A DNA stretch of 64,000 nt from Robertkochia aurantiaca (GCF_020166495.1 NZ_JAINZS010000001.1:1-64000), one strand, 5' to 3'. Shown: positions 1 through 10,305, numbered from the stretch's first letter. Program-made: numbers and translations. The notes: generated by a model not told the origin, from the letters alone.

Positions 1-69
1 CGAACAGAGCAGTTAAGCCCGCCAGCGCCGATGGTACTACGCAAGTGGGAGAGTAGGTCGCCGCCTTCT
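1..69 (+). rRNA. rrf: 5S ribosomal RNA, 3' part
   Basis: The first bases read as the 3' half of a bacterial 5S rRNA, with the conserved cgaacagagcagttaagccc block and the closing gtgggagagtaggtcgccgcc segment. The 5' half lies outside the window, so an rRNA operon on the plus strand ends here. The exact 3' end is approximate. A T-rich hairpin follows directly. Confidence 0.9.
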
Positions 70-73
70 TTGA

Positions 74-106
74 AACCCTCATCATGAAAATGATGGGGGT
101 TTTTTG
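74..106 (+). terminator. rRNA operon terminator
   Basis: CCCTCATCA (76-84) pairs with TGATGGGGG (91-99) around a 6-base loop, and a run of T follows. It lies a few bases after the 5S rRNA end, as expected for the intrinsic terminator of the rRNA operon. Confidence 0.85.
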
Positions 107-113
107 TTTTAAG

Positions 114-168
114 ACCCCTCCGTTCTGGCGCTCTCGCGCCAGAACACCTCCCCTTGAAAAGGGGAGGG
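114..168 (+). repeat. Dispersed palindromic repeat, copy 1
   Basis: The element starts ACCCCTC. It then has a perfect 10-bp hairpin (GTTCTGGCGC, loop TCTC, GCGCCAGAAC; 122-145) and a second hairpin (CCTCCCCTT, loop GAA, AAGGGGAGG; 147-167). The same two-hairpin layout recurs at 448-502 and, inverted, at 235-276, 303-341 and 568-616. There is no coding content. Similar short palindromic units are dispersed in many flavobacterial genomes, from memory. Confidence 0.75.
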
Positions 169-234
169 TATTTCAAGGGCTTAGTTGGCAGTAGGCAGAA
201 ACTCTACGAAATGATTATTTGAATTCCTTGATAC

Positions 235-276
235 GCTCCCCTTTCCAAGGGGAGCTGGCCGAAGGCCTGAGGGGTT
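235..276 (-). repeat. Dispersed palindromic repeat, copy 2 (inverted)
   Basis: On the minus strand this reads AACCCCTC, a short hairpin GGCC-TTC-GGCC (plus-strand 257-267), then GCTCCCCTT-GGA-AAGGGGAGC (235-255). The outer parts match copy 1, but the inner hairpin sequence is unrelated, so the inner arm seems to be exchangeable. Confidence 0.7.
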
Positions 277-302
277 ATGCTATGGCAGTAACTAAATTTT
301 AC

Positions 303-341
303 TTAAGGGGAGCTGGCCAGCGCAAGCTGGACTGAGGGGTT
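303..341 (-). repeat. Dispersed palindromic repeat, copy 3 (truncated)
   Basis: This copy keeps the AAGGGGAGC arm, the inner hairpin CCAGC-GCAA-GCTGG (317-330) and the GAGGGGTT end. It lacks the partner GCTCCCC arm, so the second hairpin cannot form. It looks like a decayed copy of the element at 568-616. Confidence 0.65.
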
Positions 342-447
342 GAGCCTAAGGGAGTACATACATTTCATGTTAAGGAGTAGGGTAAGTGAAGGCTTTAATG
401 AATGTGCGATGTTGCTTTCTACTGGAGTTATTGCTATAACAAGCATA

Positions 448-502
448 ACCCCTCCGTTCTGTCGCTCTCGCGACAGAACACCTCCCCTTAAAAAGGGGAG
501 GG
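448..502 (+). repeat. Dispersed palindromic repeat, copy 4
   Basis: Same layout as the copy at 114-168. The inner hairpin is GTTCTGTCGC-TCTC-GCGACAGAAC (456-479). It differs from copy 1 by one paired change, G-C to T-A (462 with 473), so the stem stays perfect. The second hairpin, at 481-501, has an AAA loop. Confidence 0.75.
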
Positions 503-567
503 TATTTCCTGTTTTAATTAGCATTCTGCATACCTCCTTGGAAATGATCCTAAGAAATCCCCGATAC

Positions 568-616
568 GCTCCCCTTACCAAGGGGAGCTGGCCAGCGTCA
601 GCTGGACTGAGGGGTT
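568..616 (-). repeat. Dispersed palindromic repeat, copy 5 (inverted)
   Basis: Complete minus-strand element. GCTCCCCTT-ACC-AAGGGGAGC spans 568-588, the inner hairpin CCAGC-GTCA-GCTGG spans 592-605, and the end GAGGGGTT follows. The inner stem matches the one at 317-330 but the tetraloop differs (GTCA against GCAA). Confidence 0.7.
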
Positions 617-650
617 TATTGTGAAATTTTAGTAGAATGCTTATTCTTCA

Positions 651-697
651 CCACCTGACCACCTGACCACCTGACCACCTGACCATCTGACCATTGA
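651..697 (+). repeat. 8-bp tandem repeat CCACCTGA
   Basis: Four exact copies of CCACCTGA (651-682) are followed by CCATCTGA and a partial CCATTGA. The period of 8 and the stop codons rule out a coding repeat. Confidence 0.9.
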
Positions 698-718
698 TTT
701 TATCCAACAATACCTAAG

Positions 719-748
719 TCGCACTTCGACAAGCTCAGTGTGACATAG
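719..748 (+). repeat. REP-like palindrome
   Basis: The unit contains ACTTCGACAAGCTCAGTG with outer CAC/GTG arms that can pair. From memory this is a common dispersed REP-like unit in Flavobacteriia, but copy number cannot be tested inside this window. It sits between the two tandem-repeat blocks. Confidence 0.5.
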
Positions 749-758
749 GATTTCGTTT

Positions 759-842
759 CACTACCTCACTACCTCACTACCTCACTACCTCACTACCTGC
801 CTACCTACCTGCCTACCTGCCTACCTGCCTACCTGACCACCT
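759..842 (+). repeat. 8-bp tandem repeats CACTACCT and GCCTACCT
   Basis: Five copies of CACTACCT (759-798) run into GCCTACCT units (799-834, interrupted by one 4-bp ACCT) and end with GACCACCT. The unit length matches the CCACCTGA block at 651, and all share an ACCT core. The last unit ends 42 bp before the GTG start of the glycerate kinase gene. Confidence 0.9.
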
Positions 843-884
843 CACCAAAAAAACACTATCTTTAAAAAGACCAACCTGTAAGAA

Positions 885-2018
885 GTGAAACCTAAAATCC
901 TGTTATTACCCGATAAATTCAAAGATGCGCTTTTAGCGACCGAAGTTATTGCAGCCCTGGAAGAAGGTATCTTACAGGTTTATCCTGAAGCAGAGATACA
1001 CTCAGCCATACTCTCCGATGGGGGAGACGGCTTTCTGCAGGCTGTGTCAGGTACCCTGCCTCATGCTGAAAAAAGAGAGACCCTGGTTCAGGATCCCCTG
1101 GGGCGTTCCATAAATGCCGGTTATCTTTACGATTCTTCAACCGACACGGCTTATATAGAAATGGCCATGGCGTCAGGAATACAGCTTTTACAACCGAATG
1201 AAAGAGATGGCGCAAGAACCACCACTTATGGTACCGGCGAATTGATACTGCATGCAGAACGTTCGGGTGCCCGTAAGATCTATGTGGGGCTGGGAGGAAG
1301 TGCTACGAATGACGGGGGTATCGGACTGGCCGAGGCCATCGGTTATACTTTTATAGGGCAGGATGAGAAGCCGTTAAGAGCCGGAGGCAGAAACCTGAAA
1401 GAGCTTACCCGTATAATTCCACCAAAAAATAAGTTACAGGCAAAGGTTTATGCGGTACATGACGTTATGAATCCGCTGTTCGGACCTGATGGAGCGACCC
1501 GTGTTTACGGACCCCAAAAGGGATTGAAAAAGACGGATCTTGATCAGATCGATAACGGCATGAAACATTTGCATCAACAGGTCAAAAGCACCCTGGGTTA
1601 TGATGAAGCCACCACACCCGGAAGTGGTGCTGCCGGAGGAACCGCATACGGTCTGAAGGTATTTGCCGATGCCTCGTTTCTTTCAGGCACGGCATTTATT
1701 CTGAATATAACCGGGATCAAAAGCTTACTTGAGACCCATGATTTTGATTTGATCATTACAGGAGAAGGTAGAATCGATTCTCAAACGATCTATGGGAAAA
1801 TGATCTCCGGGGTATCACAGATCGGGAAGAAACATGCTATTCCCGTGGTTGTATTCTGCGGGGTATCCGATATATCGCAAAAAGACAGCGAAACATTAGG
1901 GCTCAAAGCGGTAATACCGGTTTCTGATCCGGATATGCCCCTGGCTCATAACCTTAACAACGCTTACAGATTGCTGCGGGAGAATGCACTCGAATACTTT
2001 AAAGCGAATCCTCTTTGA
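885..2018 (+). CDS. Glycerate 2-kinase (GarK/GlxK family)
   Basis: This 377-residue cytosolic enzyme should phosphorylate D-glycerate with ATP and feed it into lower glycolysis. Family signatures are visible: DKFKDALLATEV near the N-terminus, SDGGDGF at 44-50, GLGGSATNDGG at 135-145 and TGEGRIDSQT in the last third. Length matches the family norm of about 375-380. The start is GTG at 885, giving MKPKILLLPDKFK, which fits the family N-terminus. A GntP permease follows 60 bp downstream on the same strand, so the pair probably serves uptake and use of glycerate or a related sugar acid. No good -7 box is present; TATCTTTA at 857-864 is one base off the consensus. Confidence 0.93.
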   Translation: MKPKILLLPDKFKDALLATEVIAALEEGILQVYPEAEIHSAILSDGGDGFLQAVSGTLPHAEKRETLVQDPLGRSINAGYLYDSSTDTAYIEMAMASGIQLLQPNERDGARTTTYGTGELILHAERSGARKIYVGLGGSATNDGGIGLAEAIGYTFIGQDEKPLRAGGRNLKELTRIIPPKNKLQAKVYAVHDVMNPLFGPDGATRVYGPQKGLKKTDLDQIDNGMKHLHQQVKSTLGYDEATTPGSGAAGGTAYGLKVFADASFLSGTAFILNITGIKSLLETHDFDLIITGEGRIDSQTIYGKMISGVSQIGKKHAIPVVVFCGVSDISQKDSETLGLKAVIPVSDPDMPLAHNLNNAYRLLRENALEYFKANPL

Positions 2019-2078
2019 ACATAATGCCATTATTTAATTTCTGACCTTGTTCCTTATAAATCGATTAAATCCTGTTAT

Positions 2079-3413
2079 ATGACCTCTCTGCTACTGATTT
2101 TTATAATTATCGTACTGATCATAGTTGCCACTGTAAAATTCAAAGTACATCCTGTTTTCTCGCTGATCATTGCCGCTCTCATCAGTGGACTTGCCACCGG
2201 CTTAGGTGGAAATGAAGTTATGGAACTGGTTACACGCGGTTTTGGAAATACTTTGTCAGGAATCGGACTGGTCATAGCTTTCGGAACCATTATTGGAATT
2301 TTTCTGGAAAAAAGCGGGGGAACAACGGTTCTTGCACAAAGGGTACTGCGGCTATTTTCCGCCGATAAATCTCCGGCTGCCATGAACCTTATCGGCTTTA
2401 TCATTTCGATTCCTGTTTTCTGTGATTCGGGATTCATCATTCTGTCTTCCCTGAATAAAGCACTGAGCCGAAAAACAGGTATAGCTCTGGTCGCATTCGC
2501 TGTTTGTCTTTCCACCGGACTCTATGCAACCCATGTGTTTGTTCCTCCGACCCCGGGTCCGCTGGCTGCTGCATCCATCCTGGGAGCTGACCTGGGAAGG
2601 GTGATACTGTTGGGTATTTGTGTAGCTATTCCTGTAACGATAGCAGGAATGTTATGGGGTATGTTCCTGGGCCGCCGTCATGATAAGTTACCCGGAAAAT
2701 CTTTGGAAGAACAGGAAAATTCCTTTCTCGGAACAGCAAATGCCGAGGGTAATATTTATTTGATACTGAGTCCGGTGCTGTTACCAATATTTTTGATAGC
2801 TCTGAGGTCTGTGGCTACTTACCCTTCTTTTCCATTAGGACAGGGCTGGTTCTATGAAATAATAACAGTGTTGGGAGAACCGGTACTGGCTTTGTTAACC
2901 GGTGTGGGAGCGGCCGTTGTGGTGACCTGGAAGGAAGCCTCGGGCAAGCGTGGTGAATGGACCGTAAAGGCCCTGAAAGAAGCCGGACTGATTATTCTGA
3001 TAACTGGCGCCGGCGGGGCATTCGGGGAAGTCTTGCGTTCTGTGGGCATTGAGAAACTTTTTGATGTAGAGAGTATGAGCCCGACAGCGCTGCTCCTTTC
3101 AGCATTCGCGATCTCGGCCATTCTCAAAAGTGCTCAGGGATCTTCTACGGTGGCTATTATCACTGCAGCAGCCATCATGGCTCCGATCATTAACGTTACG
3201 GTTCAGCAGGAGCTGATGAGTGTATTGACAGTACTCAGCATAGGTGCCGGTGCCCTTACCGTATCACATATCAATGACAGTTATTTCTGGGTGGTATCAC
3301 AGTTTTCAGACCTTAGCGTAAAAGAGGCACTGCGCTCTCATACCGTGGGAACCCTGATTCAGGGAGTAAGTGGAATACTAGTGATCGTATTCCTGTCATT
3401 TATTCTGCTTTAG
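2079..3413 (+). CDS. GntP-family sugar-acid permease
   Basis: The 444-residue protein is almost entirely hydrophobic, with about a dozen predicted membrane spans. It has the GntP features NTLSGIGLVIAFGTIIGIFLE near residue 60, a PVFCDSGFI segment and GSSTVAIITAAAI near residue 350. GntP proteins are inner-membrane proton symporters for gluconate and related acids. Position just after glycerate kinase suggests glycerate as substrate; that is inference from context. Its TAG stop overlaps the TAA stop of the convergent small membrane protein gene by 4 bp (3410-3413). Confidence 0.9.
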   Translation: MTSLLLIFIIIVLIIVATVKFKVHPVFSLIIAALISGLATGLGGNEVMELVTRGFGNTLSGIGLVIAFGTIIGIFLEKSGGTTVLAQRVLRLFSADKSPAAMNLIGFIISIPVFCDSGFIILSSLNKALSRKTGIALVAFAVCLSTGLYATHVFVPPTPGPLAAASILGADLGRVILLGICVAIPVTIAGMLWGMFLGRRHDKLPGKSLEEQENSFLGTANAEGNIYLILSPVLLPIFLIALRSVATYPSFPLGQGWFYEIITVLGEPVLALLTGVGAAVVVTWKEASGKRGEWTVKALKEAGLIILITGAGGAFGEVLRSVGIEKLFDVESMSPTALLLSAFAISAILKSAQGSSTVAIITAAAIMAPIINVTVQQELMSVLTVLSIGAGALTVSHINDSYFWVVSQFSDLSVKEALRSHTVGTLIQGVSGILVIVFLSFILL

Positions 3414-3634
3414 TCCTTTCCGAAAAAAGAACGAATGATCAATTTAAGACTGTAAAAGCCCATTACGATGGCAGCAACCGCCAGTATTAATCCTATGATG
3501 AGCACGGGCCAGAAAAAGGGATGGCCCTGGTTTTTGAATGCCTGGTAGATTACGGCTGGTGCTGTAAACATGAGCACTACAGTGTAAGCGAAGAATTTTA
3601 AACTTTTAAAGAACAGATCTTTGTCGGTACCCAT
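3410..3634 (-). CDS. Small two-span membrane protein (DUF6095-like)
   Basis: A protein of about 74 residues with two hydrophobic segments, one near residues 16-33 and one near 42-62, joined by a loop KNQGHPFFW. The pattern resembles the flavobacterial DUF6095 family, whose function is unknown. An ATG three codons upstream (3643) is also possible; I prefer 3634 (MGTDKDLF). A TACTTTTG box lies upstream at 3659-3666. The gene ends inside the stop region of the convergent permease gene. Confidence 0.7.
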   Translation of the reverse strand: MGTDKDLFFKSLKFFAYTVVLMFTAPAVIYQAFKNQGHPFFWPVLIIGLILAVAAIVMGFYSLKLIIRSFFGKD

Positions 3635-3658
3635 AATATTCATTGAAATGCTGAGTCA

Positions 3659-3666
3659 CAAAAGTA
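3659..3666 (-). promoter_or_regulatory. -7 box TACTTTTG for the small membrane protein gene
   Basis: The minus strand reads TACTTTTG, an exact match to the Bacteroidota TAnnTTTG -7 consensus. It lies 24 bp before the preferred start at 3634. Confidence 0.55.
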
Positions 3667-3700
3667 TCCAGAATTTCTCATCCCGTAAAACCCAGGCGTT

Positions 3701-4519
3701 TTATTTCTCCTGAACGATCAGTGAATCGCTAAATGTTTCTGAGACGATAAAATATCCAAACGCAAAATCTTCGGTGGTGTCCTGCTCACTCTGAATATTT
3801 CCTCTGAGGGCAGATACCGGGGTTGCGAAAGGGGTAAATCCATCACCTCCGCTTTGTTCGATCACCTGGTTCATATAGTTATAAAAAGCCTGGTCGATAC
3901 CTAAAAGGTTCACCCTAATTACCTCACCGGGCTGCAGTTCCTCATAGAAATAGGAAAATTCAAATTGCTGCCCCTGGTAGAAATCATCCCGGGAGGTGAG
4001 ATATTCTCCAAAGTCGAAATCGAAAAGGTAGAAATCATCTGTGGTACCATCATCGGTGAACCGCACCTTGACTTCAATATCTGTCTCTTCGAACAGGATA
4101 TCATTACCCTGTTCAAGATTATCGATAGGTACAGAAGGGAAAAATGATGACGTAGCTGTATACGTTCTTCCTTTGTGTTCAGCCTGTAAAAGAAAATTTC
4201 CGTTTGTAATGAAATCTTTTGGCACGACCGCTTCATAAGCCGATGAACTTTCACCGCTTCGCTCGAGGCTGATTGCAGTACCCGAGTTCAGATTGGTGAT
4301 GCTGATCGTGTTCAGCCGGGCGGGTTGCAATTCTTCAAAAAAAGATGCTGTCTCCAGGGCATTGACCCGGATCAGATTGTCCGGCTGAGATGTGTCAACC
4401 CGTATCAGGGCATCGATAACCAGCCTGCTTTCTGTTTTAGGTAAATCCACATCAACCACTTCTTCACAGGATTGAAAAAGCAGCCATACACCTAACAGGG
4501 AAAAGAAGATTTTTTTCAT
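3701..4519 (-). CDS. DUF4249 lipoprotein, partner of TonB-dependent receptor
   Basis: A 272-residue protein with a lipoprotein signal ending in LLFQSC (Cys18), so it should be lipid-anchored at the outer membrane. The sequence after the lipobox (EEVVDVDLPKTESRLVIDA) is typical of DUF4249, a family found in Bacteroidota next to TonB-dependent receptors. Its start lies 5 bp after the stop of the receptor gene, so the two are co-transcribed with the receptor first. By analogy with SusC/SusD it may help capture a ligand; the ligand is unknown. No terminator is evident after the gene. Confidence 0.85.
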   Translation of the reverse strand: MKKIFFSLLGVWLLFQSCEEVVDVDLPKTESRLVIDALIRVDTSQPDNLIRVNALETASFFEELQPARLNTISITNLNSGTAISLERSGESSSAYEAVVPKDFITNGNFLLQAEHKGRTYTATSSFFPSVPIDNLEQGNDILFEETDIEVKVRFTDDGTTDDFYLFDFDFGEYLTSRDDFYQGQQFEFSYFYEELQPGEVIRVNLLGIDQAFYNYMNQVIEQSGGDGFTPFATPVSALRGNIQSEQDTTEDFAFGYFIVSETFSDSLIVQEK

Positions 4520-4524
4520 GATCC

Positions 4525-6924
4525 TTAAAATTTAAAATTATAGGTGACCGAGGGTACGATTCCGAAAATGGAAGTTTTTACGGCTTCATTGACCCCTGTA
4601 TCCTGGTTCCTCCTGAAATTGATGGAGGCAGCATTCATACGGTTATAGGCATTATAAATACTGAATACCCACTCTGATTTCCATTTTTTGTTGCGGCTTT
4701 CAGCAGGCTTCAGAACCGCAGCTATATCAAGTCTGTGGTAGGAAGGCAGCCGCTGACTGTTTCTTGCACCGAAATAAGGAACGGTGACTCCCTGAAATTC
4801 GAACTGTCCTTCGGGATAATTGGTGGGTTGTCCCGTCTGAAAGATGAAGTTAGCGTTGAAACTCCATCGCTTGTTCAGTTCATAATTACCGTAGACCGCA
4901 ATATCATGAGTTTTATCAAATGGGGTTAAATACCATTCTCCGTTATTTATTCCCGTCTCTTGGCGGAGGGTACCTGACTCGTCGGTAAAACTTCTTCCGG
5001 GTGTCCGTTGTTCCGAACGGGAAAGGGTGTAGGATAGCCAGCCGTTCAACCGACCGCTTTCCTTTCTCAAAAGAACCTCCAGGCCGTATGCCCGGGCTCT
5101 TCCGTTAAGAATAACCCTTTCAACTGCTTCATTCGCGATCAGATCGGCACCGTCGACATAATCGATGCGATTGCTGATATTTTTATAAAACACCTCTGTC
5201 TCCAGGCTGAAGTCATCAAAAATTCTTTTGAAATACCCCATCGCATATTGCGTTCCCAGCTGCGGTTTGATATAAGGCCCGCTTGGCGTCCATACATCAA
5301 GCGGAGTGGGGGAGTTGGTGTTTGATAACAAGTGCAGATACTGTGCCACCCGGGTTACGCTGGCCTTCACTGAGGTGTTGTCATCGAGTATATAAGAAAG
5401 TGAAAATCGTGGCTCGATATTCATAAACGACTTGAGGGACTCGCTTCTGGAGAGATTCAAGGTATCAACGGGCTCTGCTTCCCTGTAGATCTGCAGGTCT
5501 GCATCATAGATCAGCGGATTATCATTCTCATAAACGAAGAACTCTTCCTGTCCCAGTCGTGTAAAATGAGAGATCCTTATCCCGTACTGAAGGCTTAGCT
5601 TGTCGTTTATATCGTGCTCTGCTCCGATATAGGCGGCAAATTCGTTAGCATATTTTCTCGCGATCTGATCTTCGATGATACCTGAATCAGGGCGGTTCGG
5701 TTCGATCTTTCCAGGGTTAAAGGCATAATAGATATTGTTTACCCCATAGTTCAGCTGAAACCTGTCTGAAATGTAGTGTTTCAGGTCATACTTTATATTG
5801 GCATTTCGAATGCCTGAATCCCATTGAAATCCTACAAAATCCAGGATCAGGCCGTAATAATAATCTGAGTAGATCAGGGAGAGGTTGGAAAACAGCTTAT
5901 TGGAGAAAAGATGATTCCATCGAAGATTGAAAACAGAATTACCATAGGTATTTACAAACCTTTCGTCTAAGCTGAATTTGTCCCTTCCGAAATACCCGGA
6001 AATAAACAGGCTGTTATTATTGTCTATCCTGTAGTTGAGCTTTGTATTAAGGTCGTAGAAATAGGCCGCATTATCGATATCCAGCAGCGGTAGAAAAAGA
6101 TGGGCATATGAAGCCCTTCCTCCCAATAAAAAGGCACCCTTCTCTTTGACGATGGGCCCTTCAGCCAGTAATCTGCTCGCCACGGCACCTATCCCTCCGT
6201 TCATTTGAAACCTGTTGCTGTTCCCCTCTTTTTGGTAGATCTCCAGTACCGAAGATAGTCGACCTCCGTACCTGGCGGGGATACTTCCTTTATATAACCT
6301 GATGTCTTTAATAGCATCAGGATTAAACACTGAAAAGAAGCCGAACAAGTGTGACGAATTAAAGATGATGGCTTCGTCAAGCAATATAAGATTCTGATCT
6401 GCAGCCCCTCCTCTTACATTGAAGCCGGAGGCCGCCTCCCCACCACTTGATACTCCGGGAAGCAGCAGCAGTGATTTGATCACATCTGATTCTCCCAACA
6501 CGACCGGGACTTCCTTGATCGTCTGAGATGACAGGGCGTTTACACTCATCTGCGGTGCCCTGAGATTGATTTTTTCAACATTTTCTGTCAGTACCACCTC
6601 TTCAAGCTCTTCGGTCATTTCTTCCAGCTTGAAATCGACCCTTCTGTCCTGATCGAGCACGACTTCACGTGTCTGTTGTCCCAGACCGATAGCGCTCACG
6701 GTTACCTCATAAGTTCCTTCGGGTAAGGTAAGGGAATAAAAACCATATTGATTGGTGGCTGTACCTCTGTTGAGAGAGGTAACTATGATCGAAACCCCGA
6801 TCAGAGTCTCGTTGGTGTTGGCTTCGGTAACTGTACCGCTCAAAGTGTACCGTTCCTGAGCCCTGACCGTAGAAACAAAAAAAAGAATCACCATGATACC
6901 CATCACGGATCTGCAGAAATCCAT
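4525..6924 (-). CDS. TonB-dependent outer-membrane receptor with carboxypeptidase-like N-terminal domain
   Basis: A 799-residue protein. A signal peptide ends at VRA-QERYTL (about residue 22). A carboxypeptidase regulatory-like domain follows (LSGTVTEANTNETLIGVSI, about 27-110), then a plug domain with NVRGGAADQNLILLDEA (about 120-230) and a C-terminal beta-barrel ending in aromatic TYNFKF. It should import a ligand through the outer membrane using TonB energy. It heads a two-gene unit with the DUF4249 lipoprotein. It lacks the long SusC linker and is shorter than SusC proteins, so it fits the DUF4249-linked receptor class; substrate unknown. Confidence 0.9.
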   Translation of the reverse strand: MDFCRSVMGIMVILFFVSTVRAQERYTLSGTVTEANTNETLIGVSIIVTSLNRGTATNQYGFYSLTLPEGTYEVTVSAIGLGQQTREVVLDQDRRVDFKLEEMTEELEEVVLTENVEKINLRAPQMSVNALSSQTIKEVPVVLGESDVIKSLLLLPGVSSGGEAASGFNVRGGAADQNLILLDEAIIFNSSHLFGFFSVFNPDAIKDIRLYKGSIPARYGGRLSSVLEIYQKEGNSNRFQMNGGIGAVASRLLAEGPIVKEKGAFLLGGRASYAHLFLPLLDIDNAAYFYDLNTKLNYRIDNNNSLFISGYFGRDKFSLDERFVNTYGNSVFNLRWNHLFSNKLFSNLSLIYSDYYYGLILDFVGFQWDSGIRNANIKYDLKHYISDRFQLNYGVNNIYYAFNPGKIEPNRPDSGIIEDQIARKYANEFAAYIGAEHDINDKLSLQYGIRISHFTRLGQEEFFVYENDNPLIYDADLQIYREAEPVDTLNLSRSESLKSFMNIEPRFSLSYILDDNTSVKASVTRVAQYLHLLSNTNSPTPLDVWTPSGPYIKPQLGTQYAMGYFKRIFDDFSLETEVFYKNISNRIDYVDGADLIANEAVERVILNGRARAYGLEVLLRKESGRLNGWLSYTLSRSEQRTPGRSFTDESGTLRQETGINNGEWYLTPFDKTHDIAVYGNYELNKRWSFNANFIFQTGQPTNYPEGQFEFQGVTVPYFGARNSQRLPSYHRLDIAAVLKPAESRNKKWKSEWVFSIYNAYNRMNAASINFRRNQDTGVNEAVKTSIFGIVPSVTYNFKF

Positions 6925-6990
6925 AGCAAATTTTTCAGTAAAAGTAGGGGAATAGATACTTGTTTAAAACATTTTATGAAAATTTAAACA

Positions 6991-7020
6991 AAAAACCCTG
7001 TCTATTTCAGACAGGGTTTT
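6991..7020 (-). terminator. Terminator after isocitrate dehydrogenase
   Basis: The minus strand forms AAAACCCTGTCT, loop GAAAT, AGACAGGGTTTT, followed by further T residues. It lies 25 bp after the isocitrate dehydrogenase stop and separates that gene from the receptor operon. Confidence 0.85.
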
Positions 7021-7045
7021 ACCAGAATTTATTCCGTACAGCGGC

Positions 7046-9295
<2,250 letters not shown>

Positions 9296-9305
9296 TTAAA
9301 CTGCG

Positions 9306-9313
9306 CAAATATA
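9306..9313 (-). promoter_or_regulatory. -7 box TATATTTG for isocitrate dehydrogenase
   Basis: Exact TAnnTTTG match on the minus strand, 34 bp before the start codon, in the 5' region of an isolated gene. Confidence 0.6.
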
Positions 9314-9375
9314 CAATTTTAAGAGGGTTTTCGATAATTTTCATCATCCTCCCCTTAAGAGGCTGGAAGCCAAAT

Positions 9376-9415
9376 AAAAAAAGCCATATCATCACAAAAT
9401 GAAATGATATGGCTT
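9376..9415 (-). terminator. Orphan intrinsic terminator
   Basis: AAGCCATATCAT (9381-9392) pairs perfectly with ATGATATGGCTT (9404-9415). On the minus strand the hairpin is followed by a run of T, while the plus strand has no T run, so it ends leftward transcripts. The nearest gene upstream on that strand (rplS) already has its own terminator at 9782-9806, so this one has no evident client gene. Confidence 0.75.
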
Positions 9416-9781
9416 TCAGGAAAGGGGCCATACAACAAAAACCGTATGAATCCTTTCACTAATTTGAAACATCATCAAAATTCTGTGAAGAATTGTTATT
9501 TGATGCTTCGGAGAATTGCGTTGTCAATTTCCTACTTTGAATCCGTTCTTCCGATCAGATTCGATTCGGCACTGGACAATAGCAGAACTATTGACTCAAA
9601 CTTTCTGTGGAATCCTTCACTACTTAACGTAGCAGAAATTCTTCGAGACTTAACTAACAAGCAATATACTTTTTTAAGAACGTTTACAATAGCTAATATA
9701 GTAACTATAAGCCTGAAAACCAAATATTTAGAGACTTAGTTATTCACCGGTTATCAAATTCAGGTATCCACAATTGTTCAT
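9416..9781. other. Non-coding region between two terminators
   Basis: About 365 bp of AT-rich DNA with no convincing gene. The longest open frames here (112 and 63 codons) show no recognisable family. Near matches to the DnaA box TTATNCACA are visible: TTATTCACC (9740-9748), GTATCCACA (9764-9772) and, inverted, TGTGAAGAA (9484-9492). The orphan terminator at its left edge raises the possibility of an untranslated minus-strand RNA. No function can be assigned. Confidence 0.4.
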
Positions 9782-9806
9782 AAAAAAAGCCCCGATAACG
9801 GGGCTT
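9782..9806 (-). terminator. rplS terminator
   Basis: AAGCCCCG (9787-9794), loop ATAA, CGGGGCTT (9799-9806). On the minus strand it is followed by seven T residues. It lies 22 bp after the rplS stop. Confidence 0.85.
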
Positions 9807-9828
9807 ACAAATATTTCTTATGCTATGG

Positions 9829-10179
9829 TTAAGAACGCACTTCTTTGATACGTGCTTTCTTACCGGTAAGTCCTCTGAAGTAGAAAATTCTCGCTCTACG
9901 AACCTTACCTCTTTTGTTGATCTCAACTTTTTGAAGAGCGGGCATGTTGACAGGGAAAATTCTTTCCACACCTACAGTACCTGACATCTTGCGAATAGTA
10001 AAGGTTTCTGAAGCACCGGTACCTCTTCTTTGAATAACAACTCCTCTGAAGAACTGGGTACGGGTTTTTTCACCTTCTTTGATCTCATAATAAACGGTAA
10101 TAGTGTCACCGGCTGAGAATTCAGGAAAGTCTTTTCTGGTTACAAACTCATCCTGAACAAATTTTACTAAAGCTTCCAT
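9829..10179 (-). CDS. rplS: 50S ribosomal protein L19
   Basis: A 116-residue protein with the L19 pattern: FSAGDTITVYYEIKEGEKTR near the N-terminus, FRGVVIQRRGTGASETFTIRK in the middle and KVRRARIFYFRGLTGKKARI at the C-terminus. It sits at the 30S-50S interface of the large subunit. trmD lies 126 bp upstream on the same strand; the usual partners rpsP and rimM are absent here. A TATTTTTG box in the trmD-rplS gap suggests it also has its own promoter. Confidence 0.96.
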   Translation of the reverse strand: MEALVKFVQDEFVTRKDFPEFSAGDTITVYYEIKEGEKTRTQFFRGVVIQRRGTGASETFTIRKMSGTVGVERIFPVNMPALQKVEINKRGKVRRARIFYFRGLTGKKARIKEVRS

Positions 10180-10252
10180 TTTGTGATAACTGTTTACGTT
10201 CGTTCAAAACAACATACACGGACCTCGCCAGAGGTTGATCTGAAATCGGATG

Positions 10253-10260
10253 CAAAAATA
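10253..10260 (-). promoter_or_regulatory. -7 box TATTTTTG for rplS
   Basis: Minus-strand TATTTTTG (TAnnTTTG) lies 73 bp before the rplS start, inside the trmD-rplS gap, so rplS could be transcribed apart from trmD. Confidence 0.5.
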
Positions 10261-10305
10261 ATTATTAAAGAGGAATAATCAAGCAAATACAGCTTAATTT
10301 TTGAT

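Noticed and set aside
303-624. Open frames of 92 and 94 codons on both strands
   Set aside because: They run through the inverted palindromic repeats, show no family resemblance and are explained by the repeats.
651-842. Possible CRISPR-like array
   Set aside because: Units are 8 bp with no spacers and no cas genes nearby, so these are simple tandem repeats.
9404-9739. Plus-strand 111-codon open frame (and a 63-codon minus-strand one) in the gap
   Set aside because: No start context, no recognisable motif and one begins inside a terminator hairpin; treated as non-coding.
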